Assembly (NCBI GenBank): GCA_027491195.1
Contig: JAIXWQ010000008.1
Span: 124,001 to 188,000, forward strand
Length of the DNA: 64,000 nucleotides
Direction: 5' to 3'
Source: Cytophagaceae bacterium
GTDB lineage: Bacteria > Bacteroidota > Bacteroidia > Cytophagales > Spirosomataceae
Made by a program: the position numbers and the translations under genes. The notes under the pieces are model-generated. The model was given only the letters and a program-made list of their open reading frames with translations, did not search any database and had not been told where the DNA came from. This document shows positions 25,453 to 33,732 of this stretch, in pieces. Each line of letters starts with the position of its first letter. Positions within the stretch are counted from its first letter, which is position 1.

Positions 25453-26711
25453 TCTTCGGCTATTTTTTGATCGACCTTCAAATCAAATAATTCTTTGGAC
25501 GTCAAGGCAACTAAGCTCACTAATACTAAGGTTACCCCTGCTCCGAGTAATACAGAGGGCACTGTTCCGAAAAATTTAGCGGCCACACCTGATTCGAAAG
25601 CACCCATTTCATTCGAAGTACTCACGAATACACCGTTCACGGATGATACACGGCCTCTCATTTCGTCGGGCGTGTAGAAACGAAGCACGGTTTGGCGGAT
25701 AACTACGGAGATGGAATCAAAGGCCCCTGTGAAAAATAAGGCGACCACAGAAATCCAAAAATTAGTCGAAACTCCGAAAATCAAAGTCGCCACACCAAAT
25801 CCCGCAATAGCTAAAATGAGGTTTCTCCAAGCGTGTTTTAAGGGGGGAAAGTAAACCAAAGTGACCATCGTCACCACCGCTCCTACCGATGGCGCCGCAC
25901 GCAAAATGCCCAATCCCTCTGCTCCCACCTTCAAAATATCTTCCGCGAAAATGGGTAAGATAGCGATTACACCCCCAAACAACACCGAAAACAAATCCAA
26001 GGAAATCGAATACAGGATGATCTTCGTCTTAAATACATAGGCAATCCCTTCGCGCAAACTATGCCAAATAGATTCGTGCTGCACGGTTTTCACTGGGACA
26101 GGCCTATTTTCGATTTGAAATATACAAACCATTACACCCAGCAATAAGGCGATTACTGTTATCAATGAACCTGATAATCCAGCATAGGCATATAAAAACC
26201 CAGCCACCCCCGGGCCTAAAATGGATCCTAACTGCCAGAAAGAACTATTCCAGGTAGCTGCATTCGCAAACACCTCTTTAGGCACTAAAAAGGGATTGAG
26301 AGAGGAAGCGGCGGGGCTGAAAAAACCTTTGGAAAGACCAATAATAAAAATGACCGCGTAAATCGAATAGATATGGAAATCCTGATCCGCTGACTGCAGT
26401 TGCGTACTCGAGTACAAGAGAAATACGGAGGACGCAATGATCAAGGAAAGCGTCACTTGCATGATTTTTTTCTTATCCCGGTTATCCGCAAAATGCCCCC
26501 CAAACAACACCAAAGAAATAAACGGAACAGCTTCAGCCAATCCAATCAAGCCTAAGGCAAGCGGATTATGCGTAATCTTATAAATCTCGTAGGCAAGTAC
26601 GACTTCTTGAATCAACAAGGCTATCGTAAAAAGGGTATTTCCAGTAACATAAGCCCTAAATTCCGGAAATTGCAAAGCTTTGTACGCGTCTTTATGTTGA
26701 AAAAATCCCAT
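25449..26711 (-). CDS. MFS transporter, EntS-like exporter group
   Basis: A 420-residue major facilitator with about 12 membrane segments and the conserved loop GGHFADNRDKKKIM between segments 2 and 3. The overall pattern (early TGNTLFTIALLIQEVVLAYEIY, later GRVSSVNGVFVSTSNEMGAFESG) resembles the enterobactin-exporter-like MFS_3 group. Substrate unknown. Its start overlaps the preceding membrane protein gene by 20 bases, so the MOSC gene, the membrane protein gene and this gene form one transcript. The stop overlaps the convergent hypothetical gene by 4 bases. Confidence 0.88.
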   Translation of the reverse strand: MGFFQHKDAYKALQFPEFRAYVTGNTLFTIALLIQEVVLAYEIYKITHNPLALGLIGLAEAVPFISLVLFGGHFADNRDKKKIMQVTLSLIIASSVFLLYSSTQLQSADQDFHIYSIYAVIFIIGLSKGFFSPAASSLNPFLVPKEVFANAATWNSSFWQLGSILGPGVAGFLYAYAGLSGSLITVIALLLGVMVCIFQIENRPVPVKTVQHESIWHSLREGIAYVFKTKIILYSISLDLFSVLFGGVIAILPIFAEDILKVGAEGLGILRAAPSVGAVVTMVTLVYFPPLKHAWRNLILAIAGFGVATLIFGVSTNFWISVVALFFTGAFDSISVVIRQTVLRFYTPDEMRGRVSSVNGVFVSTSNEMGAFESGVAAKFFGTVPSVLLGAGVTLVLVSLVALTSKELFDLKVDQKIAED

Positions 26712-27435
26712 GTAGTAGATAAATAAGTGGACTCCAAAACGCCAGATCAGCCCAAATTCGCCGATCCTCAGACAGGGACATTCGGGACAAAAGGAACGTT
26801 ATCCCAAATGTAACCAAAAAAGGTAATACCAGGAAAAGATCCTGGCCACTCGCATACATTCCGCTCAGCAGGCCCATGATCACCCACTCTGACTTTCGTA
26901 AACGCGACGCATAAAATACACTTTGACCCTCTAAAAGCGCGAAATAACAGAGATTTTGATACGCCAATGCAGCTAAAGCAAGCACCCCTAAAAAAGCGCG
27001 AGGCTCTCTAACCCATACCACTAAAACCACCCCTACAGCATATAAAACGGCTGTACACAATTCTTTTTCTTGTTGAAGCCAGCCTTTGTGTGTGAAATAC
27101 CCATACAAAACGACAGCCATGGCAAGCATCACTCCTGCCATTAAAACCGCAGAGCTAATAAAGGGCAATAAACATAAAATAGCGACTAAAATCGCCCCCA
27201 TAAGAGCACGCAACACGCGCTGATGTTCTACATGGAATTGATGCCTTTGATCTCTTAAAGGCAAAAAAATGTTATCGACTTGCCGGTCGAGTAAATAAAT
27301 AAACCAAACCACTAAGGCTAAAATTACCCCCTCTTGAAGGGATGGAAAGACATGTAAATAGAATGCTGAAAGAAAAATTTGGTATAAACATGCCCCAATG
27401 ACGACTTCAAGAGAAGAAAACTTAATAAACCGCAT
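26692..27435 (-). CDS. Polytopic membrane protein, possibly UbiA-like
   Basis: A 247-residue protein with about seven or eight hydrophobic segments. An Asp/Arg-containing motif, YLLDRQVDN near residue 47 followed by RHQFHVEHQ, recalls the first Asp-rich motif of UbiA prenyltransferases, but the canonical NDxxDxxxD is not present and a second DxxxD motif is not clear. UbiA-like membership is therefore a guess. It overlaps the MOSC gene by 14 bases and the MFS gene by 20 bases, so translation of all three is probably coupled. Confidence 0.65.
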   Translation of the reverse strand: MRFIKFSSLEVVIGACLYQIFLSAFYLHVFPSLQEGVILALVVWFIYLLDRQVDNIFLPLRDQRHQFHVEHQRVLRALMGAILVAILCLLPFISSAVLMAGVMLAMAVVLYGYFTHKGWLQQEKELCTAVLYAVGVVLVVWVREPRAFLGVLALAALAYQNLCYFALLEGQSVFYASRLRKSEWVIMGLLSGMYASGQDLFLVLPFLVTFGITFLLSRMSLSEDRRIWADLAFWSPLIYLLHGIFST

Positions 27436-28234
27436 CTTGCGTCCGGATTACCTGAACCTCGTCACCCACCTGGATTTCTCCTAGCGAAATCGGAACAAAT
27501 TGTTGACCAAAATAGACCTTGTTATTCAAGGTTCGAAACGAAGCCAGCGTCTTTAATGTCTTTTTATCTGATTCTCCAGAATAGGGATCCACATTCACTA
27601 AGGGGCATCTAGCACAAGGCTTAGCACCAGATAGACAAAGCTCCCCTACCTGAATTTCGGCCCAAGAATCTTCGATAAATGGCGTATCAGAGGAGACAAT
27701 GATGTTAGGTCGGAAACGCAAACGATCTACTTCTTGCTCCATCCGATCTTCTAAGGCTTGATAAGAAGCTGAACCTACTACTAAAAGCGGCAAGGAATCA
27801 GCAAAGGAGGTATTTTTAGCTAAATCAGTTTGGTACTTCGCCTTCATCTCCCGGGGACTATCATCAGTAAGTTGAACTAAACTTACCGATTCAGCAAGCG
27901 CTTTGGAAAACCAATCAGCCCAACCGTCCAGCACTTCCCGCGCAGGTAAATGATCCTCCCAAATCTCCACCTGCAGGTGAGACCCTAACACAGGAAACCA
28001 AGGTAATTCCTTCGCTAATCCTGAAACGACATCCTTTACTAAAAAGCCTCCAACTGTTTCAGATAGCACAAAACGCGTTAATTCTGGTCTGGTTCGTTGG
28101 GTGATAAATTTGCCCTGCGCATCTACCAACATAAATCGACGATCACCCCGTAGGCCTTCTTTTTCCATCACTACTTTTTGCAAAGAGATGGCTCCTAATG
28201 ATTTAATGGGGTAAATGTAGAGATGCGAAATCAT
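27422..28234 (-). CDS. MOSC domain protein (YcbX-like)
   Basis: A 270-residue protein with an N-terminal MOSC beta-barrel domain (IYPIKSLGAISLQKVVMEKEGLRGDRRFMLVD) and a C-terminal MOSC domain with FRPNIIV and the conserved CLSGAKPCARCPLVNVDPYSGE, where the cysteine is expected to bind the molybdenum cofactor. Members such as YcbX and mARC reduce N-hydroxylated compounds. The N-terminal ferredoxin partner seen in YcbX is absent, so an external electron donor is needed. A -7 box lies 4 bases before the ATG, suggesting a leaderless message. moaC and moeA elsewhere in the window would supply its cofactor. Confidence 0.9.
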   Translation of the reverse strand: MISHLYIYPIKSLGAISLQKVVMEKEGLRGDRRFMLVDAQGKFITQRTRPELTRFVLSETVGGFLVKDVVSGLAKELPWFPVLGSHLQVEIWEDHLPAREVLDGWADWFSKALAESVSLVQLTDDSPREMKAKYQTDLAKNTSFADSLPLLVVGSASYQALEDRMEQEVDRLRFRPNIIVSSDTPFIEDSWAEIQVGELCLSGAKPCARCPLVNVDPYSGESDKKTLKTLASFRTLNNKVYFGQQFVPISLGEIQVGDEVQVIRTQDAVY

Positions 28235-28238
28235 GAGA

Positions 28239-28246
28239 CAAAAGTA
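28239..28246 (-). promoter_or_regulatory. -7 box (TACTTTTG) abutting the MOSC gene start
   Basis: TACTTTTG matches TAnnTTTG and ends 4 bases before the ATG at 28234. If used, the transcript would start at or within a base or two of the start codon. No clear -33 TTTG was found. Confidence 0.4.
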
Positions 28247-28315
28247 CTCTTTTCTGTGAAAAATGCCTTATGGGTACTTATAGGCTTTCGTCTTCCTAAT
28301 GTGCACAGATTTTCC

Positions 28316-28323
28316 TAAGTTTG
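28316..28323 (+). promoter_or_regulatory. -7 box (TAAGTTTG) for the TolC-family gene
   Basis: TAAGTTTG matches TAnnTTTG, 28 bases before the ATG at 28352. Confidence 0.5.
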
Positions 28324-28351
28324 TTACCTTGTAAATACGCAACCTATTTCT

Positions 28352-29659
28352 ATGAAACATATCCGCCTTTATTTTATCGCTTTATTGTGCCCTGTGATGG
28401 CGAAAGCACAACAAACATTGACCTTAGAAGAAGCGATCCAACAAGGTATCACGAAGCAATATTCGATTCAAATTTCGAGACAAAGAGAGCGAATTGCAGC
28501 AAATGAGAATAGTCTAGGCAATGCGGGTTTTTTACCCACAATCACCGGATCTGCGAATAAAAATTATACGATTTCGGGATTGAATCAATCGTTTTTTGGT
28601 GGCTTACGTCCCCCATTAGTACAGTCTGGTGTTAATTCAAACTCGGGGAATGCGGGTGTGGCGATGGCTTGGACGCTGTATGATGGAAAAGGGATGTTTA
28701 TCCTGCGTGATCGATTTAAGGAATTACAAAACTTAGGTGCGAAGCAAACTGAGAGTAACATTGAGAACCTAATCGCCTTAATTTCAAGCACTTATTATGA
28801 TATTATACGCCAAAGTCTTCGCGTAAACAACTTCAAAAAAGGGCTAGAAATTTCCAACGACCGCTTAAAATTAGCCAAAGATCGCTACGAGGTGGGACAA
28901 GGATCGAAGGTGGATTATTACTCCGCACAAGTAGATTACAATGAAGATAAAGCCTTATTAATCGCCCAAGAGCAAGCTTTCACCAATACAAAGATTGGTT
29001 TCAACACTTTACTCATAAAAGAGTACAAAGCTGACTTTAGCATCAACAATACCATTGACTTGTTACCTAAGTTGACGCTTAGCGAATTAAAAATGAGTGC
29101 CTTATCTCAAAATCCAGCGCTAATCGGGGCTATTTTATCGAAAAAAATTAGCGATTTAGAGACGAAAAATATTCAGAGTCAGCAGAAACCACAAATCGAT
29201 CTAGTAGCTGGTTACAACTTAAATAGTGTGGCGAATGGGGCAGGTTTTGGCGTGGAGAAAGGTAGTAGTGATGTTTTCAACTATGGCTTACGTGCAACTA
29301 TCAATATTTTTGATGGATATAATCAGAAACGTAGAATTCAAAACGCGAAAATCAATGCAGAGATTGCTTCTATGCAAATTGAGGATTTAAAGAATGCCTT
29401 GTTATCAGCCTTAGAAAGAACCTATGTGACCTACGAGAACTCTTTGAATTTGATTCAGTTAGAGACGGAAAACTATGCGATTGCGAAACAAAACATTGAC
29501 ATCGCTTTCGATCGCTTTAAAGTGGGTATTGCCACTTCCTATGAATTACGTGAGGTACAACGAAATGCGGTAGCAGCAGAGACGCGATTGATTGAGGCAA
29601 AATTTGCAGCTAAATCGGCTGAAATTGAATTAATTCGATTGAGTGGAAACTTGTTGTAA
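28352..29659 (+). CDS. TolC-family outer-membrane efflux protein
   Basis: A 435-residue outer-membrane channel protein with signal peptide MKHIRLYFIALLCPVMAKAQ. It has the two-fold repeat of long coiled-coil helices typical of TolC: LTLEEAIQQG at the start, LAKDRYEVGQGSKVDYYSAQVDYNEDKALLIAQ in repeat one and FDRFKVGIATSYELREVQRNAVAAETRLIEAKF in repeat two. Membrane-fusion and RND or ABC partners are not adjacent on the same strand; the convergent ABC exporter gene overlaps its 3' end by 30 bases and could be a functional partner, although it is on the other strand. Confidence 0.92.
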   Translation: MKHIRLYFIALLCPVMAKAQQTLTLEEAIQQGITKQYSIQISRQRERIAANENSLGNAGFLPTITGSANKNYTISGLNQSFFGGLRPPLVQSGVNSNSGNAGVAMAWTLYDGKGMFILRDRFKELQNLGAKQTESNIENLIALISSTYYDIIRQSLRVNNFKKGLEISNDRLKLAKDRYEVGQGSKVDYYSAQVDYNEDKALLIAQEQAFTNTKIGFNTLLIKEYKADFSINNTIDLLPKLTLSELKMSALSQNPALIGAILSKKISDLETKNIQSQQKPQIDLVAGYNLNSVANGAGFGVEKGSSDVFNYGLRATINIFDGYNQKRRIQNAKINAEIASMQIEDLKNALLSALERTYVTYENSLNLIQLETENYAIAKQNIDIAFDRFKVGIATSYELREVQRNAVAAETRLIEAKFAAKSAEIELIRLSGNLL

Positions 29660-31432
29660 CTCCTCGTTCAACTGTTGCTGGTAAAGCTCAAAATAAAGCG
29701 TTTGGTCTTTCATTAATTCGTCATGCGTTCCGCTTTCGACGATTCTACCTTCCGCTAAAACAAAGATTCGATTCGCTAATCGAGCGGAGGAAACACGGTG
29801 AGAAATAATCAGAGAAGATTTCCCTTTCGTCACTTGCTTTAAATTCTCCAGAATAGTGTGCTCTGTATGTGTGTCAACCGCAGAAAGACAATCATCTAAG
29901 ATGAGCATCTTCGGATTTTTTGCCAAAGCTCGGGCAATGGACACCCGTTGTTTTTGGCCACCAGAAAGCGTAATTCCGCGTTCTCCTAAGATAGTCTCGA
30001 AACCATCTGGAAACTCCATAATATTAGCATACACATCTGCCTGCTTCGCTGCCGTTTCAATGGCTTCTTGATCTAGCTGATCATTTCCAAAACGAATATT
30101 ATCCGAGATACTCGTCGAAAACAAGAAGACATCCTGCGGAACAAAACCTACAAAAGAGCGTACCCAGGCAATATCCCAATCTTTTAACGGAATCCCATCG
30201 AGTAAAATTTCTCCAGAACTAGGGTCATAAAAACGAGCCATTAGAAGGGCCACGGTAGATTTACCGGAACCGGTTTGGCCTAAAAGGGTCACGGATTCTC
30301 CAGCTTTAATGGTCAAATTAATCTTCTCTAAAACAGGTCGATCAGAACCTGGATAAACAAAGCTTACGTCCTTAAATTCCCAATTCCCCACAATATCTTG
30401 GCGTATCTGCTTCCCAGGCGTCAACTCTGATTTTGCTTCTAGAAACTCATTAATTCGCTTCTGAGAGGCGGCAGCTCTTTGTATCTGAGAACTAGTCCAA
30501 CCCAAAGCCGTCACCGGCCAGGTCAACATAAACACATACATAATGAACTCGGTGATATTACCCACCGTCATTCGACCGGCAATTACCTCTTGAGAACCAA
30601 TATAAACGACAAGAATGGTAGAAAATCCCACTAATAAGGCAATCAAGGGAGTAAACAACGAATCCACCTTCACCAAACCAAGCGATTTAGAGCGGTAGGC
30701 ATTAGAGGCTTCGGCAAATGAATTCACTGATTTTCGCTCTCTGACAAAGGACTTCAACACCCGAATACCTGAAAACGCTTCTTGTGCAAAGGTGGAAATT
30801 TGAGATAGAGCACCTTGAATTTCCTCAGACTTTCGGATGATGACCGAATTCACATAATAGATACTCAAAGACAAAATGGGCAAGGGCATCAAAACGTACC
30901 ACATTAATTTTTGATTCACCTGCCACATGGAATAAATCACCAGGATAAATACCGTGATCAAATTAAGGCCATACATGATGCTGGGACCTACATACATCCG
31001 CACTTTTCCCACGTCTTCGGAGATACGAGCCATTAAATCCCCCGTATTTTGTTGTCTATAGAAGGACAAAGGCAGTTTTTGGTACTGCGTATAAATCTCA
31101 TTTTTCAATTCGAATTCGATGTGACGGGACATCACTATCAATGTTTGACGAACTAAAAACAGGAAAACTCCTTTCAAAATGGCCATCAAAATGATTAAGC
31201 CACCGTAAAAAAACAGGGTAAAACCAAAAATTTCGTAAAAGGCCTTTTGTAGAGTAAACTGACTGAAAAGAAAATAAATGGCGATGGTTTCAGTCACTAA
31301 ATCGAGTGCATATCGCACTAATTGAGCAGGAAAAACACCGAAGAAATTCGATAGCAGTGTAAACAAAATCCCCAAAATGAGTAGCGACTTATATTTCCAG
31401 AAATACTGATTGATATGACTTAGCGCGCCCAT
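29630..31432 (-). CDS. ABC exporter, fused permease and ATPase (MsbA/YheI-like)
   Basis: A 600-residue half transporter with six N-terminal membrane segments and a C-terminal ATPase domain: Walker A LLGQTGSGKST, signature LSGGQKQR, Walker B MLILDDCLSAVD, and a switch His in IISHR. The residue after the Walker B Asp is Asp, not the usual catalytic Glu (codon at 29891-29893), as in some YheI/BmrC-type subunits that work in heterodimers. A TTG at 31471 would add 13 residues, but a -7 box at 31451-31458 lies inside that extension; the ATG at 31432 is preferred. The 3' end overlaps the convergent TolC gene by 30 bases. Confidence 0.9.
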   Translation of the reverse strand: MGALSHINQYFWKYKSLLILGILFTLLSNFFGVFPAQLVRYALDLVTETIAIYFLFSQFTLQKAFYEIFGFTLFFYGGLIILMAILKGVFLFLVRQTLIVMSRHIEFELKNEIYTQYQKLPLSFYRQQNTGDLMARISEDVGKVRMYVGPSIMYGLNLITVFILVIYSMWQVNQKLMWYVLMPLPILSLSIYYVNSVIIRKSEEIQGALSQISTFAQEAFSGIRVLKSFVRERKSVNSFAEASNAYRSKSLGLVKVDSLFTPLIALLVGFSTILVVYIGSQEVIAGRMTVGNITEFIMYVFMLTWPVTALGWTSSQIQRAAASQKRINEFLEAKSELTPGKQIRQDIVGNWEFKDVSFVYPGSDRPVLEKINLTIKAGESVTLLGQTGSGKSTVALLMARFYDPSSGEILLDGIPLKDWDIAWVRSFVGFVPQDVFLFSTSISDNIRFGNDQLDQEAIETAAKQADVYANIMEFPDGFETILGERGITLSGGQKQRVSIARALAKNPKMLILDDCLSAVDTHTEHTILENLKQVTKGKSSLIISHRVSSARLANRIFVLAEGRIVESGTHDELMKDQTLYFELYQQQLNEELQQVSTQSN

Positions 31433-31450
31433 AAATTGATTAATTGCCCA

Positions 31451-31458
31451 CAAAGATA
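31451..31458 (-). promoter_or_regulatory. -7 box (TATCTTTG) for the ABC exporter gene
   Basis: TATCTTTG on the minus strand, 18 bases before the ATG at 31432. It lies inside the possible longer reading frame and so argues for the shorter start. Confidence 0.5.
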
Positions 31459-31481
31459 GGACCTTTCTCAATTAAAATTCT

Positions 31482-31489
31482 TAATTTTG
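31482..31489 (+). promoter_or_regulatory. -7 box (TAATTTTG) for the nusB operon
   Basis: TAATTTTG matches TAnnTTTG. A transcript from here begins near 31496, after the upstream in-frame TTG at 31487 and before the ATG at 31520, which supports the latter as the nusB start. Confidence 0.5.
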
Positions 31490-31519
31490 GAATTCAAACA
31501 AGACGCTCTTTTTTTTCGG

Positions 31520-32683
31520 ATGGTTAACAGGAGATTACTACGGGTCAAAGCATTTCAGCAATTGTATGCTTTTTACACCCAAGAACGTGCCCAATATCAA
31601 TTAGCTTTTGATGGTTTAGCGACCATTTTTCAGCCTGATTTATCCCTTATGGTCTCAAAAGAGGACCAAATGCCTCGTTTAGAGGGCCTGAGACAACTTG
31701 CCGAGATTCAATTAAAAGAGTATTTCCAAGAAATCACTTCCGAAGAAAGCATTCCTGCAGAAGCGCAAGATGCGGCTCAATCTGTCTATAAATTGTACCA
31801 AGCGAACGTGAAACAAATCGCGAAACGCCTGAAGCAAGACATGGTGGTAGAGGTTGAGGCTATTAATAAGCAGTATTTAAAAATCCTTTATTACTTACAG
31901 CAATTGCCTATTATTGCCCTTTGGGATGAGAATAGACGACTTTTGGAGAATAACACGAAGACATCCTTACTTGCGAAGAACAAGGTCTTGTATATTTTGT
32001 CCAAATGGGGAGATCTACAACGTGCCTTCGAGAAAAATCACATCGGCTGGTCAGAAGATGAAGAAAATTTAATCAAGAAATTATTTATCGAGAACATCTT
32101 GACCGATGAAACCTTCTTAACTTACCTTCCTACAGCAGGTAAAAAGTTTGAAGATGATTTAGAATTCGTCAAATATGTGCTGAAAAATTTCCTTTTAAAA
32201 CACGAGTCGATGACGGAGTATTTTGAGGAAAAAGATTTAAATTGGTCTTTGAATAAAGATGTGGTGAAGAGTTTAGCGACTAAAACCTTTAAAATAGAGG
32301 CTTTAGAAGACTTAAGTTTACAACCACTCGCGATCCAATGGGAAGACGATAAATTATTCTTTGAAGAATTATTCGATTACAGCGTTACAGAAGACAAGCA
32401 ATTAAGTGCTTGGATCGGTGACCAAACGAAAAACTGGGAGTCCGATCGCTTAGCGGTTGCGGATTTTATTATCCTAAAAATGGCGCTAGCGGAGATGGTA
32501 AAATTCTCGAGCATCCCAGTGAAAGTAAGTATTAACGAGTACATCGAACTAGCTAAAAACTATTCGACACCGAAGTCTGGCCAGTTTATCAACGGTATAT
32601 TAGACGTGGTTTCGAACCGCCTAGTTCACGAAAAAGTGATTAATAAATCAGGTCGAGGATTAATCGACATAGCTAACAAATAA
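31520..32683 (+). CDS. nusB: Transcription antitermination factor NusB, long Bacteroidota form
   Basis: A 387-residue protein. The N terminus MVNRRLLRVKAFQQLYAF matches the first NusB helix, a long helical insertion follows, and the C-terminal NusB domain (about residues 255-380) holds WESDRLAVADFIILKMALAEMVKFSSIPVKVSINEYIELAKNYS with the conserved ELAK. Short NusB proteins are about 140 residues; the long form is usual in Cytophagales. NusB binds boxA of rRNA leader transcripts with NusE. The ATG at 31520 was chosen over the upstream TTG because the promoter box lies between. It leads an operon with ytxH, a DUF1573 gene, yajC and coaE. Confidence 0.9.
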   Translation: MVNRRLLRVKAFQQLYAFYTQERAQYQLAFDGLATIFQPDLSLMVSKEDQMPRLEGLRQLAEIQLKEYFQEITSEESIPAEAQDAAQSVYKLYQANVKQIAKRLKQDMVVEVEAINKQYLKILYYLQQLPIIALWDENRRLLENNTKTSLLAKNKVLYILSKWGDLQRAFEKNHIGWSEDEENLIKKLFIENILTDETFLTYLPTAGKKFEDDLEFVKYVLKNFLLKHESMTEYFEEKDLNWSLNKDVVKSLATKTFKIEALEDLSLQPLAIQWEDDKLFFEELFDYSVTEDKQLSAWIGDQTKNWESDRLAVADFIILKMALAEMVKFSSIPVKVSINEYIELAKNYSTPKSGQFINGILDVVSNRLVHEKVINKSGRGLIDIANK

Positions 32684-32684
32684 A

Positions 32685-32981
32685 ATGAGCAAATCATCTA
32701 GATCTTTTTGGGCCTTCGTAGTAGGTGCTGCTGCAGGAGCGGTTATCGGTATTTTATACGCTCCAGATAAAGGGGAAAATACACGTAACAAATTGTATTA
32801 TCAATTAAATAAATACCGTGATCAATTAAAGCAATTGATTAATGATATCGTGGATGGTAAAGAGGTGATCGAAACTACCGCAAAATCAGAAGGTAAAAAA
32901 GTGGTGCAAGACGCGAAAATCAAGGCAGAAAAATTGCTTGAGGACGTGGAAAAAATGATGACCCAAATCAAGGCTAAATAA
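32685..32981 (+). CDS. YtxH domain protein
   Basis: A 98-residue protein with one N-terminal membrane segment rich in Gly and Ala (FWAFVVGAAAGAVIGILYAP), followed by the conserved PDKGENTR and a long charged helix. This is the YtxH arrangement of a single-span envelope-associated protein of unknown function. It starts 1 base after the nusB stop and ends 1 base before the DUF1573 gene. Confidence 0.9.
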   Translation: MSKSSRSFWAFVVGAAAGAVIGILYAPDKGENTRNKLYYQLNKYRDQLKQLINDIVDGKEVIETTAKSEGKKVVQDAKIKAEKLLEDVEKMMTQIKAK

Positions 32982-32982
32982 A

Positions 32983-33423
32983 ATGTCCAAGGCTCTCCTT
33001 TTATTCTGTTTAGTTGGGATGCTCTCCTGCACAAATCAGCAAAAAGAGGCGAATAATGCGACGGAAAATGCCATTCCAGCCGCATTAAAACCAAGTGCAG
33101 AAAAACAGCCCATTTTGAAAGTAGATAAACCCTATGTTTCACTAGGCAGAATCACCGAAGGAGATAGTGTTTTTCACACCTTCAATTTTAAGAATACCGG
33201 CAATTTGCCTTTGAAAATTATCTCCGTAAATGCCTCCTGCGGGTGCACAACGCCTAAATGGACGACAGAGATTATTCAACCTGGGAAAAAAGGTTTCATT
33301 CGCGTGAAATTTGATTCAAAAGGAAAAGAAGGGAAATTGCAAAAGTCCATTACCGCCTACTGTAATACGCTTCCAGCGGAGAACAGAATGGCATTTAAAG
33401 TAGAAGTCTTACCTAAAAAATAA
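32983..33423 (+). CDS. DUF1573 lipoprotein
   Basis: A 146-residue lipoprotein: the signal sequence ends in MLSC, so Cys16 or so would be acylated. The mature domain is DUF1573, an immunoglobulin-like fold with the diagnostic motif VNASCGCTTPKW (about residues 81-92) and IQPGKKGFIRVKFDSKGKEG. Its function is not established. Its place between ytxH and yajC is conserved in many Bacteroidota. Confidence 0.9.
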   Translation: MSKALLLFCLVGMLSCTNQQKEANNATENAIPAALKPSAEKQPILKVDKPYVSLGRITEGDSVFHTFNFKNTGNLPLKIISVNASCGCTTPKWTTEIIQPGKKGFIRVKFDSKGKEGKLQKSITAYCNTLPAENRMAFKVEVLPKK

Positions 33424-33427
33424 AAAC

Positions 33428-33727
33428 ATGTTATTATTACAAGCTCAGAGTCCTGCCTACATGCAAATCATCCTTTTTGGAGGAATTTTCGTGGTATTTT
33501 ATTTCTTCATGATTCGACCACAGCAACAAAAAGCGAAAGAAGCGAAAAAATTCATTGAAGAATTAAAGACAGGGGATAAAGTTGTTACTATCGGAGGTGC
33601 ACATGGCACAGTGGTAACGATTCGCGAAAAAACCATCGTTGTAGAAGTAGATTCTAGCAAAGGTGTTCGCATGGTATTTGAAAAAACAGCGATCTCGAAA
33701 GATGCATCGTCTCGTTTAGAAGAGTAA
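33428..33727 (+). CDS. yajC: Preprotein translocase accessory subunit YajC
   Basis: A 99-residue YajC: one N-terminal membrane segment (ILFGGIFVVFYFFMIRPQQQKAKE) with the hallmark FMIRPQQQ, and a cytoplasmic domain with LKTGDKVVTIGGAHGTV. It associates with SecDF of the Sec translocon. It starts 4 bases after the DUF1573 gene and 5 bases before coaE. Confidence 0.95.
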   Translation: MLLLQAQSPAYMQIILFGGIFVVFYFFMIRPQQQKAKEAKKFIEELKTGDKVVTIGGAHGTVVTIREKTIVVEVDSSKGVRMVFEKTAISKDASSRLEE

Positions 33728-33732
33728 TCGAT

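Noticed and set aside
31487-31519. Longer N terminus for NusB starting at a TTG at 31487
   Set aside because: The -7 box overlaps this codon, the extra residues are not family-like, and MVNRRLLRVKAF at 31520 matches the usual NusB start.
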